Positions 26,778 to 36,424 of a stretch of 64,000 nt of DNA are shown here, one piece after another. The notes beneath the pieces were generated by a model. That model searched no databases. It saw only the letters and a list, made by a program, of their open reading frames with translations, and had not been told where the DNA came from. Each line of letters begins with the position of its first letter. Positions within the stretch are counted from its first letter, which is position 1. The position numbers and the translations under genes were made by a program. Origin of the DNA: Pseudomonas sp. A-1 (GTDB lineage: Bacteria > Pseudomonadota > Gammaproteobacteria > Pseudomonadales > Pseudomonadaceae); assembly GCF_004801855.1 (NCBI RefSeq), contig NZ_SSTC01000015.1, forward strand, positions 1 through 64,000, given 5' to 3'.

Positions 26778-26806
26778 AAAACCCCGGTCGCAAGACCGGG
26801 GTTTTT
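26778..26806. terminator. Bidirectional terminator after aceA
   Basis: Stem AAAACCCCGGTC (26778-26789) with GACCGGGGTTTT, loop GCAA, then a T run. It lies between aceA and the convergent gene on the minus strand. Confidence 0.85.
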
Positions 26807-26827
26807 CATTTCGCGAGAGGCACCGGC

Positions 26828-27478
26828 TCATCGGTGCGTCAGCGCTTCGCGCCCTGCCTGGTTCTGCGGTTCGGCCAGCATCCCCGTACTGCCCAGGCGA
26901 ATGCTGTAGATCGCGCCATCGGCCAGCGGCAGGAAAGTCACCCGCGCGCCACGCGCATCGAGCAGCGGCAGATCCCAGCCACTCTCGCGCAGCCAGCGCC
27001 ACAGATCGACGCCATACGGACTCCGCGCCAGCATGATGCGGCTGGGCTCCGCGCCCCCCTGCGGATCGGCCTGCCGATAACGGGCCGCCAGCAGTTCGAG
27101 GCGATACCCCGAGCGCAGCCCGATAAGGGTCGCCAGGCCCTTCCAGTCGAACAGTCGTGCGTCCAGCTGCCAGAGCTCGCCATTGACGAGCAGATCCCGC
27201 CGGGTGCCTCCCTCCTGCAGGGACACCAGGTAGCGCTGGCTGCCCCGAGCCTCGATGCTGATCGTCGCCAGCGGCTCGCCCGCCGGCGGCAGCGCCGCAT
27301 AGCTGCGCAGGTCCCAGGCCACCACCCCGGCCACGCCAGCCAGCGCCAGCAGCCCCAATCCGCAGGTGCCTCGCAGCCAGCCAAGGAACCAGCCACGCCG
27401 CAGCAGCATGCGCCCCCCCAGCACCAGTACCAGCAGCGCCGCCAGAGCCACAGCCCAGGCCAGTCCGTTGTATTGCAT
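26828..27478 (-). CDS. Membrane-anchored protein of unknown function
   Basis: 216 residues. Two hydrophobic helices near 5-25 and 40-60 (VALAALLVLVLGG, GLGLLALAGVAGVVAW) are followed by a soluble, probably periplasmic, domain of about 150 residues with SQRYLVSLQEGGTRRDLLVN and SPYGVDLWRWLRESGW. No catalytic motif is visible. Similar proteins are sometimes labelled multidrug transporters, but two helices make that unlikely. Start MQYNGLAWAV was preferred to an upstream in-frame start lacking conserved features. Confidence 0.7.
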   Translation of the reverse strand: MQYNGLAWAVALAALLVLVLGGRMLLRRGWFLGWLRGTCGLGLLALAGVAGVVAWDLRSYAALPPAGEPLATISIEARGSQRYLVSLQEGGTRRDLLVNGELWQLDARLFDWKGLATLIGLRSGYRLELLAARYRQADPQGGAEPSRIMLARSPYGVDLWRWLRESGWDLPLLDARGARVTFLPLADGAIYSIRLGSTGMLAEPQNQAGREALTHR

Positions 27479-27580
27479 GCTCGTCACTCCCTCTCGCCAG
27501 ACAATTGCGGCATTATGCGTACGCCACCTTTCCAGCGGCCAGCGCGAGCTCCGCACAATCGTCAACAGATCAAGCTTTGC

Positions 27581-28357
27581 ATGGCCTTCGAACTCGCCCT
27601 GGAACCCCTGTCCCTGCTACTGCTGATCGGCGTGGCCTTCACCGCGGGCTTCATCGATGCCATCGCCGGCGGCGGCGGTCTGCTGACCATTCCGGCCCTG
27701 CTCACCACCGGCCTGCCCCCTCACCTGGTGCTGGGTACCAACAAGCTGTGCGCCACCTTCGGCTCGGCCACGGCCGCCTGGACTTTCCACCGCCGCCGGC
27801 TGTTCAGCCCACGCCAATGGTGGCGGGGCCTGCTCGCCACCGCCATCGGCGCGCTGCTCGGCGCCTGGGGTGCCCATCTGCTGCCGGCCGACTGGCTGAA
27901 TCGGATGCTGCCGGTCGTGGTATTCGCCTGCGGCCTGTATCTGCTGTTCAATCCGACGCCACGACCGGACACCAGCAGCGCCCCACCGCCACAGCGCCGA
28001 CAGTGGCCGCAGGGCCTGACCCTGGGCTTCTACGATGGCATCGCCGGGCCCGGCACCGGCGCCTTCTGGACGGTGAGCAGTCTGCTGCTCTACCCGCTCG
28101 ACCTGCTGCGCGCCAGCGGCGTGGCGCGCAGCATGAACTTCGTCAGCAACGCCATGGCCCTGGCGGTATTCATCGCCGCCGGCCAGGTCGCGTGGGCTCT
28201 GGGCATCGGCATGGGCCTGGCGCTGATGCTGGGCGCCTTCCTCGGCGCGCGCACGGCCATCCGCGGCGGCTCGAAACTGATCCGTCCGGTGTTCATCTCG
28301 GTGGTACTGGCGCTGACCGCGCGCCTAGCCTGGCAGCACTGGTTCGGCGTCGCCTGA
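27581..28357 (+). CDS. TSUP (TauE/SafE) family permease
   Basis: 258 residues, about eight helices in two repeats. Diagnostic segments: [19 protein letters not shown] near residue 22 and its echo [20 protein letters not shown] near 145. TSUP proteins move organosulfur compounds or other anions; the substrate is unknown here. Its 3' end overlaps the convergent nudC by 33 bp. Confidence 0.85.
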   Translation: MAFELALEPLSLLLLIGVAFTAGFIDAIAGGGGLLTIPALLTTGLPPHLVLGTNKLCATFGSATAAWTFHRRRLFSPRQWWRGLLATAIGALLGAWGAHLLPADWLNRMLPVVVFACGLYLLFNPTPRPDTSSAPPPQRRQWPQGLTLGFYDGIAGPGTGAFWTVSSLLLYPLDLLRASGVARSMNFVSNAMALAVFIAAGQVAWALGIGMGLALMLGAFLGARTAIRGGSKLIRPVFISVVLALTARLAWQHWFGVA

Positions 28358-29164
28358 GCGGCGCGCCAGGTGCAGGTCGATCAGATAACGGGCGATGGAG
28401 CCACGGGCCGGCAGCGGCGGCAGGGCATCGACGCGGAACCAGCGTGCATCCTCGATCTCCTCCGGCTGCGGCACGATCTCGCCGCCGGCGTAGTCGGCAT
28501 GGAAACCGAGCATCAGCGAATGGGGAAACGGCCAGTTCTGGCTGGCGATGTAGCGCAGGTTGCCGACCTCCACCGCCACCTCCTCGCGCACCTCGCGGTG
28601 CACGCAGGCCTCGATCGACTCGCCCGGCTCGACGAAGCCCGCCAGGGTGCTGTAGACGCCGCTGACGAAACGCGGCGAGCGGGCCAGCAGCAGCTCGTCG
28701 CCGCGACTGACCAGCACGATGATGCTCGGTGACAGGCGTGGATACTGCTGCAGCTGGCAGTGCGGACAGGCCATCGCCCGTTCGCCGGCCAGCGCCTGCA
28801 GCGGCGCACCGCAACTGCCGCAGAAGCGGTGCTGGCGGGCCCAGGTACCGACCTGGGCGGCATAGCCGAGCATGCGGAAGGTGGCGAAGTCGCCCTCGAG
28901 CATGAACTGGCGCAGCCCCTTCCAGAAACCGCCGGCGGGCGACTGAAGCGCCTGATCGTCCAGCTCGAGGACGAACACCGCCTCGCCGTCGAGGCGGCCG
29001 ATACCGTGCTCGGCGAGGATGCCGAAGCCTTGCGCCTTCAGCCAATCGCGAGGGAAGAGGACGCCCCTGGCGTCGCAGAGAAACTGCTGGCGGCAGTGCG
29101 CCAGCGCCCAGCCTCCCGGCTGCGCGGGGTCGATGACCGCCGGCTGCCAGGAGTGCCGGGACAT
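28325..29164 (-). CDS. nudC: NAD(H) pyrophosphatase NudC
   Basis: Nudix enzyme that cleaves NADH and removes NAD caps from RNA. 279 residues. A zinc ribbon is seen as FCGSCGAPL and [12 protein letters not shown]; Nudix box [20 protein letters not shown]; the NADH-specific motif SQNWPFPHS follows. The start ATG overlaps the fimL stop (ATGA), so the two are coupled. Its end overlaps the TSUP gene on the other strand. Confidence 0.94.
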   Translation of the reverse strand: MSRHSWQPAVIDPAQPGGWALAHCRQQFLCDARGVLFPRDWLKAQGFGILAEHGIGRLDGEAVFVLELDDQALQSPAGGFWKGLRQFMLEGDFATFRMLGYAAQVGTWARQHRFCGSCGAPLQALAGERAMACPHCQLQQYPRLSPSIIVLVSRGDELLLARSPRFVSGVYSTLAGFVEPGESIEACVHREVREEVAVEVGNLRYIASQNWPFPHSLMLGFHADYAGGEIVPQPEEIEDARWFRVDALPPLPARGSIARYLIDLHLARRSGDAEPVLPG

Positions 29165-30852
29165 CAGGCAGCGACCTGCATGCCCAGCGCGCGCACGCTG
29201 TCGGCGGCGAGGTCGAGCACGTCCTGCTGGCCTTCCGGCCGCAGGTTGGCGCCACCTTCGAGGAAGAACTCGAGACTGGTCAGGGCGTCGGCCAGGGTCT
29301 CCAGCATCTGCTCGGAGGGGATCTGGGCGTTCTCGATCATGTGCCGCTGGATGTAGTCGGCACAGGCGCCGACCAGTTCGGCGGCCCGCTCCAGACCGAG
29401 GAACCACAGGCCGCCGCGCACCGCCTGCAGGCTGGTCGGTACGTTGGCCAGGTTGAGCTTGTCGCCGCTGGATTCGAGGTAGGCGGTGATGGCGCGCTTG
29501 GCCAGCGCCAGGCCCGCCTGAGCCTCGTCGATGACCACGATGCGCGCCTCGACCAGCTGGTGCGAAGCGTAGGAGTCGCCCTGCGTCGCACCGGCGATCT
29601 GCACCGTGCTGGCCTGACGCTTGCGCTGCTCGCTCTGCTCGAGGGTGGCTACCATGCTTTCCATGTACAGCAGGGCATCGGCCAGGCGCAACAGTTCGGC
29701 CGCCGGCGGCGTGTCGCTGCGCGAGCACCAGCTGCCGACCATCTCCACCTGCGCCTGCAGGGCATTGGCCGCCGAACTCAGACCGACCATGCCGAGGGTC
29801 TTGGCCAGCTTGCCGACCTGCGCATGCAGACCGACCCTGGCTTCCTGCTGCGCGGCACCGCGCTCGATCAGATCGAGTGCGTCCTTGACCCCGGCCAGCT
29901 CCTCGCGGATCGCCAGCGACAGCGAGCGCATGACCTCTTCACCGGGCCCGGACAGGCGCCTTGATTCCTCTTCCAGCAGGTGGTCGGTGAACGGCAACGG
30001 CGCCAGGCCGAACACCCGGCGCATCTCGCTGGCGCGCTCGCCCTGGGTACCGGCCAGCGCCACCATGTACAGCAGCTCCTTGAGCAGGCTGCGCGGCGCC
30101 TCGAACTGCTGGTTGCCCAGCAACTGGCGCAGGTCGCGGTCGAGGCGCGACAGCAGCTGCTTGCGCGAGCGGGTCGGGCGCATCCGCCCATCGGCCATGG
30201 CTTCCAGTGCCGCGGCACCGATCCAGCACAGGCGCGAGCGCTCGCGCCCGCCGAGCAGGTCGTCGAGGCGCCCGAGAGCGCGCGACATCAGTTTGAGCGC
30301 GGCGGCCAGGTTCTGCTCGCGCAGCACGTTCATCAGGCCCAGCTGATACATCTGGCGCAGGCGGCCGCCGTCGCGGTTGGCCACCCCCGGCTGGATCTCG
30401 ATGTTGCGGCGCGGCGGCCGCGGCTGATCGAGACGGACGCTGAAGAAGTAGCATTCCGGCAAAGCCGGCTGGCCGGTGGACAGCCGCACCTCGTTGATGA
30501 TCGGCAGCAGCAGCTCGGGGATTTCCTGGCGGTGGTTGTCGATGCCCTCCAGGTAGCGGCGCAGCACGAACAGCGCCTTGCCCAGCGCGGCCAACTGACC
30601 GTCGCGCTCCTGGCCGGCACCGACCGGGATGTCGGTGGCCAGCAGCAGGGCCTCCTGGGCCAGCAGCTCGGCGCCGGCCAGCTCGATCAGCTTGAGGATG
30701 CCGCGGATCTGCTGCAGGTACTCGACTGCCTGCTGCAGCAGGCTGACGTTGAGTCGATCGGCGATGAACTGCTCGAGGCTCTGCTCGGCCTGCTCGATGG
30801 TGGCGAACAGTTCGTTGCGCACCAGACCAAGGGACGTGGCTCCGGTTACCAT
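29164..30852 (-). CDS. fimL: FimL, CheA/Hpt-like type IV pilus and cAMP regulator
   Basis: 562 residues, nearly all helical, with degenerate Hpt-like segments at the N-terminus ([20 protein letters not shown]) and C-terminus ([20 protein letters not shown]). The phospho-accepting HxxKG pattern of true Hpt domains is not visible. In P. aeruginosa FimL (remembered as PA1822, beside nudC) supports twitching and raises cAMP/Vfr signalling. A CRP/FNR-type palindrome lies upstream. Confidence 0.88.
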   Translation of the reverse strand: MVTGATSLGLVRNELFATIEQAEQSLEQFIADRLNVSLLQQAVEYLQQIRGILKLIELAGAELLAQEALLLATDIPVGAGQERDGQLAALGKALFVLRRYLEGIDNHRQEIPELLLPIINEVRLSTGQPALPECYFFSVRLDQPRPPRRNIEIQPGVANRDGGRLRQMYQLGLMNVLREQNLAAALKLMSRALGRLDDLLGGRERSRLCWIGAAALEAMADGRMRPTRSRKQLLSRLDRDLRQLLGNQQFEAPRSLLKELLYMVALAGTQGERASEMRRVFGLAPLPFTDHLLEEESRRLSGPGEEVMRSLSLAIREELAGVKDALDLIERGAAQQEARVGLHAQVGKLAKTLGMVGLSSAANALQAQVEMVGSWCSRSDTPPAAELLRLADALLYMESMVATLEQSEQRKRQASTVQIAGATQGDSYASHQLVEARIVVIDEAQAGLALAKRAITAYLESSGDKLNLANVPTSLQAVRGGLWFLGLERAAELVGACADYIQRHMIENAQIPSEQMLETLADALTSLEFFLEGGANLRPEGQQDVLDLAADSVRALGMQVAA

Positions 30853-31045
30853 GCGCTGCTTCCGCCTCCCACGCGGTACGAATCGGGCTGCCTGGCCACT
30901 TCCTGTGACCTGGCAACGTGCAAGCGGTGATCATCCTGACTGCTGGTGAGTGCTTTCGCCTCAAGCCATCGCGACATGGGCGCGCCTCCGGGCAGAAACT
31001 CGACGTCGGGGCGACCCCCTGGCCACCCACTTTTTAGATGCTGGC

Positions 31046-31074
31046 ACTATAACAAGCCTGGCGACAAAGGCGAA
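31046..31074 (-). promoter_or_regulatory. Candidate fimL-nudC promoter
   Basis: Minus-strand TATAGT (-10, 31046-31051) with a weak -35, TTCGCC (31069-31074), spacer 17 bp. The poor -35 is what an activator-dependent promoter would show. Confidence 0.4.
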
Positions 31075-31083
31075 TCCGACCAT

Positions 31084-31099
31084 AGTGATCCAGATCACG
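31084..31099. promoter_or_regulatory. CRP (Vfr)- or FNR (Anr)-type palindrome upstream of fimL
   Basis: GTGATCCAGATCAC (31085-31098) is a perfect palindrome. Read as AGTGA-N6-TCACG it has one mismatch per half to the CRP/Vfr consensus. Read as GTGAT-N4-ATCAC it has one mismatch per half to the FNR/Anr consensus. It is centred about 52 bp upstream of the predicted fimL start. Confidence 0.5.
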
Positions 31100-31120
31100 G
31101 CAGCCTCGGGTTGCCCTCGC

Positions 31121-33379
31121 TCAGACGCGGATGCAGTCCACGGTATTGCGGCGCTGACCGTCGACCTGCGTGTGCTGCAGCCCGTGGACCTCGGACTCGA
31201 AGCCCGGAAAGGCCTGCTCGAAGCGGCGGGAGAACTGCAGGTAGTCGATGATCGGCCGGCAGGCGGCGGTGAAGCGCTCCCCCGGCATGATCAGCGGGAT
31301 CCCCGGCGGATAGGGCACCAGCATCACCGCGGCGATGCGCCCCTCCAGCGCCTCCAGCGGCACCGCCTCGACCTCGCCGCGTACCAGATGATCCCAGGCT
31401 GCGGCCGGCTTCAGGGCCAGCTCCGGCAGATGCGTGTACATGCGGCTGAGCGCCCGCGGCACGCGGTTGTCTCGATAGCAGGCATGCAACTGCTCGCACA
31501 GATCGCGCAGACCGAGCCCCTGGTAGCGCAGCGGATCGACGCGGGCAATCGAGGGCAGCGCCTCGACCAGCGGCGCATTGGCGTCGTACAGGCGCTTGAA
31601 CTCGAGCAGCTCGGTGACCAGCGTGCTCCACTTGCCCTTGGTGATGCTCAGCGAGAACAGCACCAGCAGCGAGTAGAGACCGGTCTTCTCCACCACCACA
31701 CCGCGCTCCCAGAGGAACTTGCCGACCACCGCCGCCGGGATGCCCCGCCCCTGCAGGCTGCCGTCGGCGCGCAGGCCGGGCATCACCAGGGTGACCTTGA
31801 CCGGATCGAGCAGCACGTAGTCCTCGGCCAGGTCGCCGAACCCGTGCCAGGACGCCTGCGGCGCCAGCAGCCAGTCGCCGGTCTGCACCTGTGCCGCGGC
31901 ATCCACCCCCTCCGGCTGCCAGATGTCGAACCACCAGTCGCCGGACGGCAGGCTGCCGCGCAGGTTGGCCATGGCGTGGCGGAAGGCCAGCGCCTCGTCG
32001 AAGGTCTCCTGGATCAGCGAGCGCCCGGCAGGCCCCTCCATCATCGCCGAGGCCACGTCCAGCGAGGCGAGGATGCCGTACTGCGGCGAAGTCGAGGTGT
32101 GCATCATGAACGCCTCGTTGAAGCGCGCCACATCCAGACGGCGCTGGCCGCCGTCCTGCACATGGATCATCGAGGCCTGGCTGAAGGCTGCCAGCAGCTT
32201 GTGCGTGGAGTGGGTGCCGAACAGCAGCGGCTCGTCACCAGCCCCGCGCGAGGTACCCATGGCGTAGCGCCCGGCATAGAACTCGTGGAACGCGGCGTAG
32301 GCGTACCACGCCTCGTCGAAGTGCAGCACCTCGACGCTGCCGGCCAGCGTGCGCTTGATCAGCTCGGCGTTGTAGCACAGGCCGTCGTAGGTCGAGTTGG
32401 TCACCACGGCGAGGCGGACCTTCGCCTCGCGGCCCCGGGCCAGCGGACAGGCGGCGATCTTGGCGGCGATCGCCTCGCGGCTGAACTCGGCCAGCGGGAT
32501 CGGCCCGATGATTCCCAGCTCGTTGCGTGCCGGATTGAGGTACAGGGGGATGGCGCCGGTCATGATCAGCGCGTGGACCGCCGACTTGTGGCAGTTGCGA
32601 TCGACCAGCACCAGGTCGTCGCGGCCGACCATCGCCTGCCAGACGATCTTGTTCGCCGTCGAGGTGCCGTTGATCACGAAGAAGGTGTGGTCGGCGCCGA
32701 AGTTGCGCGCCGCGCGGCGTTCGGCCTCGGCCAGCGGGCCGGTATGGTCGAGCAGCGAACCCAGCTCGGGCACCGACACCGACAGGTCGGAGCGCAGGGT
32801 GTTCTCGCCGAAGAACTGGTGGAAGGCCTGGCCCACCGGACTCTTGCGATAGGCCACGCCACCGCCGTGCCCCGGGGTGTGCCAGGAATAGTGGGACTCG
32901 GCGGTGTGCTGCACCAAGGCGCGGAAGAACGGCGGCAGCAGGCCGTCGAGGTAGCTGCGCGCCGCCCGCGCCACCTGGCGGGCGTGGAAGGACACGGTGT
33001 CCTCGAACAGGTAGAGGATGCCGCGCAGCTGGTTGAGCTCGGCCATCGCCTCGGGCGGCGCGTTCTCGATGGTGACCTGCTCGCCGAGGGCGAAGATCGG
33101 CAACTGCGGGGCGCGCAGACGCGCGGCACGGACCAGCTCGACCACGTCCTGCAGCAGTCGCGGGTTGTCGCCCGCCCCCTCGGCGGCGACCAGGATGCAG
33201 GCCAGGCCGTGCTGCGAGGAGGCGACTATGCGTCCCTCGCGGGCGCTGGCGGTGGCGAGGACACTGAAACCGTCCTGCTCCAGCTCGCCGGCGATGCCGC
33301 GCACCCGCTCGCCGGCCACGCTGTCGGCCTTGATGTCGCGATGGACGATGAGTACCGGAAACTTCAGGTCCTTGTACAT
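31121..33379 (-). CDS. ldcA: Lysine decarboxylase LdcA-type
   Basis: Fold-type I PLP decarboxylase making cadaverine. 752 residues, like other Orn/Lys/Arg decarboxylases: N-terminal wing domain (1-130), catalytic core with HTPGHGGG and the PLP lysine Lys394 in STHKLLAAFSQ, C-terminal domain with VPYPPGIPLIMPGE. In P. aeruginosa the gene beside this position is remembered as ldcA, under ArgR. Substrate choice between Lys, Arg and Orn cannot be proved from motifs alone. Confidence 0.88.
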   Translation of the reverse strand: MYKDLKFPVLIVHRDIKADSVAGERVRGIAGELEQDGFSVLATASAREGRIVASSQHGLACILVAAEGAGDNPRLLQDVVELVRAARLRAPQLPIFALGEQVTIENAPPEAMAELNQLRGILYLFEDTVSFHARQVARAARSYLDGLLPPFFRALVQHTAESHYSWHTPGHGGGVAYRKSPVGQAFHQFFGENTLRSDLSVSVPELGSLLDHTGPLAEAERRAARNFGADHTFFVINGTSTANKIVWQAMVGRDDLVLVDRNCHKSAVHALIMTGAIPLYLNPARNELGIIGPIPLAEFSREAIAAKIAACPLARGREAKVRLAVVTNSTYDGLCYNAELIKRTLAGSVEVLHFDEAWYAYAAFHEFYAGRYAMGTSRGAGDEPLLFGTHSTHKLLAAFSQASMIHVQDGGQRRLDVARFNEAFMMHTSTSPQYGILASLDVASAMMEGPAGRSLIQETFDEALAFRHAMANLRGSLPSGDWWFDIWQPEGVDAAAQVQTGDWLLAPQASWHGFGDLAEDYVLLDPVKVTLVMPGLRADGSLQGRGIPAAVVGKFLWERGVVVEKTGLYSLLVLFSLSITKGKWSTLVTELLEFKRLYDANAPLVEALPSIARVDPLRYQGLGLRDLCEQLHACYRDNRVPRALSRMYTHLPELALKPAAAWDHLVRGEVEAVPLEALEGRIAAVMLVPYPPGIPLIMPGERFTAACRPIIDYLQFSRRFEQAFPGFESEVHGLQHTQVDGQRRNTVDCIRV

Positions 33380-33459
33380 GCGCCAGCTTCCCCGGACGCG
33401 CAGGCTCCGCCTGCCGATGCCTTGAGGTTAGCCGCCCCGGCGCCGCGGCGAAACCCTCG

Positions 33460-34218
33460 TCAGTGCAGGATCGGCGCCTCGCCTTCGGCCGGCTCGAGCT
33501 GCTGCCACAGCGCCGGGCCGCCGCTGGACTTGGCCACCGCCGCCAGGCGGGCGGCGTGCTGCTCGAGTTCCGCGGCGCTGGCGCGGATCACCCGGACGCG
33601 CGGCCGGTCGGCAGGCAGGCGGCGGATCTCCGACACCTGCGGTCCGTTGCCGCCCTCGCCCTCGCTGTTCTGCCCGGCCAGCGACAGGCTGGTCTGGCCG
33701 CCGGTCATCGCCAGGTAGACGTCGGCGAGGATCTCGGCATCGAGCAGCGCGCCGTGCAGATCGCGCCCGGAGTTGTCGACGCCATAGCGCTTGCACAGGG
33801 CATCGAGATTGTTGCGCTGCCCCGGATGCCGCTCGCGGGCCATCAGCAGGGTGTCGAGCACCGTGCAGTGGTCGAGCACCTCGCCCAGCCCGGGGCGGTC
33901 GCTCAGGCGGGCAAACTCGTGATTGATGAAGCCGATGTCGAACGCCGCGTTGTGGATGATCAGCTCGGCGCCCTTGATGAACTCGAAGAACTCGTCGACC
34001 ACCTCGCGAAAGCGCGGCTTGTCGGCGAGGAACTCGTTGGTGATGCCGTGCACCGCGATGGCGCCCTCGTCGACCTCGCGCTCGGGGTTGATGTAGACGT
34101 GGAAATGACGCCCGGTCAGGCGCCGGCCGATCAGCTCGACGCAGCCGATCTCGATGATGCGGTGCCCTTCGCGGGGCTCGAGGCCGGTGGTTTCGGTATC
34201 GAGGACTACGTAGCGCAT
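33460..34218 (-). CDS. dnaQ: DNA polymerase III epsilon subunit (3'-5' proofreading)
   Basis: Proofreading exonuclease of the replicase. 252 residues. Exo I Asp7-Glu9 in VLDTETTGLEP; Exo II in IIHNAAFDIGFINHEF; Exo III in LHGALLDAEILADVYL. The C-terminal tail after residue 180 is the alpha-subunit binding linker. It lies 42 bp downstream of rnhA on the same strand; in E. coli the two genes are divergent. Confidence 0.96.
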   Translation of the reverse strand: MRYVVLDTETTGLEPREGHRIIEIGCVELIGRRLTGRHFHVYINPEREVDEGAIAVHGITNEFLADKPRFREVVDEFFEFIKGAELIIHNAAFDIGFINHEFARLSDRPGLGEVLDHCTVLDTLLMARERHPGQRNNLDALCKRYGVDNSGRDLHGALLDAEILADVYLAMTGGQTSLSLAGQNSEGEGGNGPQVSEIRRLPADRPRVRVIRASAAELEQHAARLAAVAKSSGGPALWQQLEPAEGEAPILH

Positions 34219-34260
34219 GGGAAATATCTGCCTGCAGGTGAATCGAGGGACAAGACGCCG

Positions 34261-34716
34261 TCACACGGCCTGGCGCGAGCCGTTGACCTCGGCGACGCCG
34301 CGATTGGCCAACTGGTCGGCCCGCTCGTTGCCGGGATGGCCGTTGTGGCCGCGCACCCAGTGCCAATGCACCTCATGGCGGCCGACCTGCTCGTCCAGCG
34401 CCTGCCAGAGGTCGGCGTTCTTCACCGGCTGACGTGCCGCGGTCTTCCAGCCGCGCTTCTTCCAGTTGGGCAGCCACTCCCTGATGCCCTTCATCACGTA
34501 CTCGGAGTCGGTGGTCAGCTCCACCCGGCACGACCGGTTGAGCGTGGCCAGGGCGCGGATGGCCGCGGTCAGCTCCATGCGGTTGTTGGTGGTCTGCGCC
34601 TCGCCCCCCCACAGCTCGCGCTCGACGCCCTTGTAGACCAGCAGGGCCCCCCAGCCGCCCGGGCCGGGGTTGCCCTTGCAGGCGCCATCGGTATAGATCT
34701 CGACACTGTCACTCAT
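34261..34716 (-). CDS. rnhA: Ribonuclease HI
   Basis: Cuts RNA in RNA-DNA hybrids. 151 residues. All catalytic positions are present with E. coli numbering: Asp10 in [16 protein letters not shown], Glu48 in RMELTAAI, Asp70 in TTDSEYV, His124 and Asp134 in [15 protein letters not shown]. Its start overlaps the end of the methyltransferase gene by 8 nt. Confidence 0.97.
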   Translation of the reverse strand: MSDSVEIYTDGACKGNPGPGGWGALLVYKGVERELWGGEAQTTNNRMELTAAIRALATLNRSCRVELTTDSEYVMKGIREWLPNWKKRGWKTAARQPVKNADLWQALDEQVGRHEVHWHWVRGHNGHPGNERADQLANRGVAEVNGSRQAV

Positions 34717-35479
34717 GGTTGTGCTTGCTGCCTGGATGACGGCCGACCTTGGCCACGGGAACCGGTCGCAGCGGGCTGACCGTGGCCCGGCGCGGCTGCG
34801 GCAGCGGCCGCAGGCCGGCGACCAGCTTGCGCGCCGTGAGCAGATAGAAGCCGCCACCGGGCAGTTGCAGGTCCTGCGCCCAGGGCTCGATGCCGAGCAG
34901 ACGCGCCTGCCAGCGCTGCGAGGAAAGCGGCGGACAATAGCATCCGAAGCGGCGTTTCTCCAGCGCGAAGCCGAGCAGGCGCAGCCAGTCGGCCAGGCGC
35001 GCCGGCGAGATGCAGCGCGCCTGCGCCAGCACGTCGCCGGCCAGAAAATGGCGCAGGCCCCACAGGCTCCGGGGATGGATGCCGACCACCAGCAGGTGGC
35101 CGCCGGGGCGCACGCAGCGGGCCGCCTCGCGCAGCAGCTGGTGCGGCGACACGGCGAAATCCAGGGCATGCTGCAGCAGCACCACGTCGGCGGCATGCTC
35201 GAGCACCGGCCAGGCATCCTCCTCGCAGGCGATCTCCACGCCGGGCAACGGCGCCCCGAGGCGGACGCTGTGGCTGAGCTGCTGCAGCGGCGGCAGACCG
35301 GCGCCGGCGAAGCCGTAGTGCAGCAGGAAGCTGCCGAACAGCGCATCGAGCTGCTCGGCCAGCAACCGCTGCTGGCGGGACAGCAGCAGGCCGCCCAGCG
35401 GACCGGAGAACCAGGCATGGGCATCGCGCTGCAGGGCCAGCCAGGCGGTGTGGCCCGGGCGAGGGAGCTGCTCGTTCAT
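34709..35479 (-). CDS. SAM-dependent methyltransferase, YafS-like
   Basis: 256 residues of Rossmann methyltransferase type. The SAM motif I glycine-rich loop is weak, but [20 protein letters not shown] and [20 protein letters not shown] match class I motifs IV and V. Position between divergent gloB and rnhA matches yafS of E. coli, whose substrate is not established. Confidence 0.85.
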   Translation of the reverse strand: MNEQLPRPGHTAWLALQRDAHAWFSGPLGGLLLSRQQRLLAEQLDALFGSFLLHYGFAGAGLPPLQQLSHSVRLGAPLPGVEIACEEDAWPVLEHAADVVLLQHALDFAVSPHQLLREAARCVRPGGHLLVVGIHPRSLWGLRHFLAGDVLAQARCISPARLADWLRLLGFALEKRRFGCYCPPLSSQRWQARLLGIEPWAQDLQLPGGGFYLLTARKLVAGLRPLPQPRRATVSPLRPVPVAKVGRHPGSKHNHE

Positions 35480-35556
35480 GAATCCTCCCGTCTGGCGCCA
35501 GAGACGACTGGCGACCTAAGATGCCGGATCGACTCAGCATAACGGCTCGCCTGCCC

Positions 35557-36339
35557 ATGATACAGATCACCGCCCTGCCCGCCTTCAGCGACAACTATAT
35601 CTGGCTGTTACAGGACCCGGCCCGGCAGCGCTGCGCCGCGGTCGACCCCGGCGACAGCGCACCGGTGCTGGCCTGGCTGGCCGCCCATCCGGACTGGCTG
35701 CTCACCGACATCCTGGTCACCCACCACCATCAGGACCATACCGGCGGCGTCCTCGAGCTCAAGGCCCGCACCGGCGCGCGGGTGCTCGGCCCGGCTCTCG
35801 AGGCCATTCCCGGCCGCGATGTCGCCCTCGAGGACGGCCAGAGGATCAACGTCCTCGGTCTGGAGTGGCAGGTGCTGCATGTCCCGGGGCATACCGCCGG
35901 CCATGTCGCCCTGTTCACCGAGGGCGTCGGCCAGCCCGTGCTGCTCTGCGGCGACACCCTGTTCGCCGCCGGCTGTGGCCGCCTGTTCGAGGGTACCGCC
36001 GCGCAGATGCACGCCTCGCTGCAACGTCTGGCCAGCCTGCCGGGCCCGACCCGCGTCTATTGCACCCACGAGTACACCCTGGCCAACCTGCGCTTCGCCC
36101 TGGCCGTCGAGCCGGACAACCAGGCCCTGCAGCAGCGCCAGCGCGAGGCCGCCGCCCTGCGCGAGCGGAACCTGCCGACCCTGCCGTCCACCCTGAGCCT
36201 GGAGCTAGCCACCAACCCCTTCCTGCGGGCGAACGAGCCGGCCGTGCGCAAAAGCTGCGCGGAACACGCCGGCAGCGCGCCGACGACGGCGGAGACGGCG
36301 TTTGCGGCATTGCGCGCCTGGAAGGACAACTTCCGGTAA
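35557..36339 (+). CDS. gloB: Hydroxyacylglutathione hydrolase (glyoxalase II)
   Basis: Hydrolyses S-lactoylglutathione, the second step of methylglyoxal detoxification. 260 residues. Metallo-beta-lactamase fold with the binuclear site THHHQDH at 55-61, further His in VPGHTAGH, Asp in [14 protein letters not shown] and His in [14 protein letters not shown]. Start [16 protein letters not shown]. Divergent from the methyltransferase gene. Confidence 0.96.
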   Translation: MIQITALPAFSDNYIWLLQDPARQRCAAVDPGDSAPVLAWLAAHPDWLLTDILVTHHHQDHTGGVLELKARTGARVLGPALEAIPGRDVALEDGQRINVLGLEWQVLHVPGHTAGHVALFTEGVGQPVLLCGDTLFAAGCGRLFEGTAAQMHASLQRLASLPGPTRVYCTHEYTLANLRFALAVEPDNQALQQRQREAAALRERNLPTLPSTLSLELATNPFLRANEPAVRKSCAEHAGSAPTTAETAFAALRAWKDNFR

Positions 36340-36360
36340 CATTCGGGCGCTGGTGCAAAC

Positions 36361-36390
36361 TTGACCACCGCAAAGGGCGGTTCCTAGAAT
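36361..36390 (+). promoter_or_regulatory. Candidate mltD promoter
   Basis: TTGACC (36361-36366), 18-bp spacer, TAGAAT (36385-36390), 35 bp before the mltD start. A good sigma-70 match right after the gloB stop. Confidence 0.55.
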
Positions 36391-36424
36391 CGCCCGACTT
36401 TTTACCCGGGAAAGTCACCAGCCG

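Noticed and set aside
29164-30852. fimL as a CheA histidine kinase
   Set aside because: No ATPase, dimerisation or CheW domains and no phospho-accepting Hpt histidine motif; length and neighbours fit FimL.
30950-33718. 922-codon plus-strand frame opposite ldcA
   Set aside because: Antisense to a full-length PLP decarboxylase with an intact catalytic lysine; translation has no domain.
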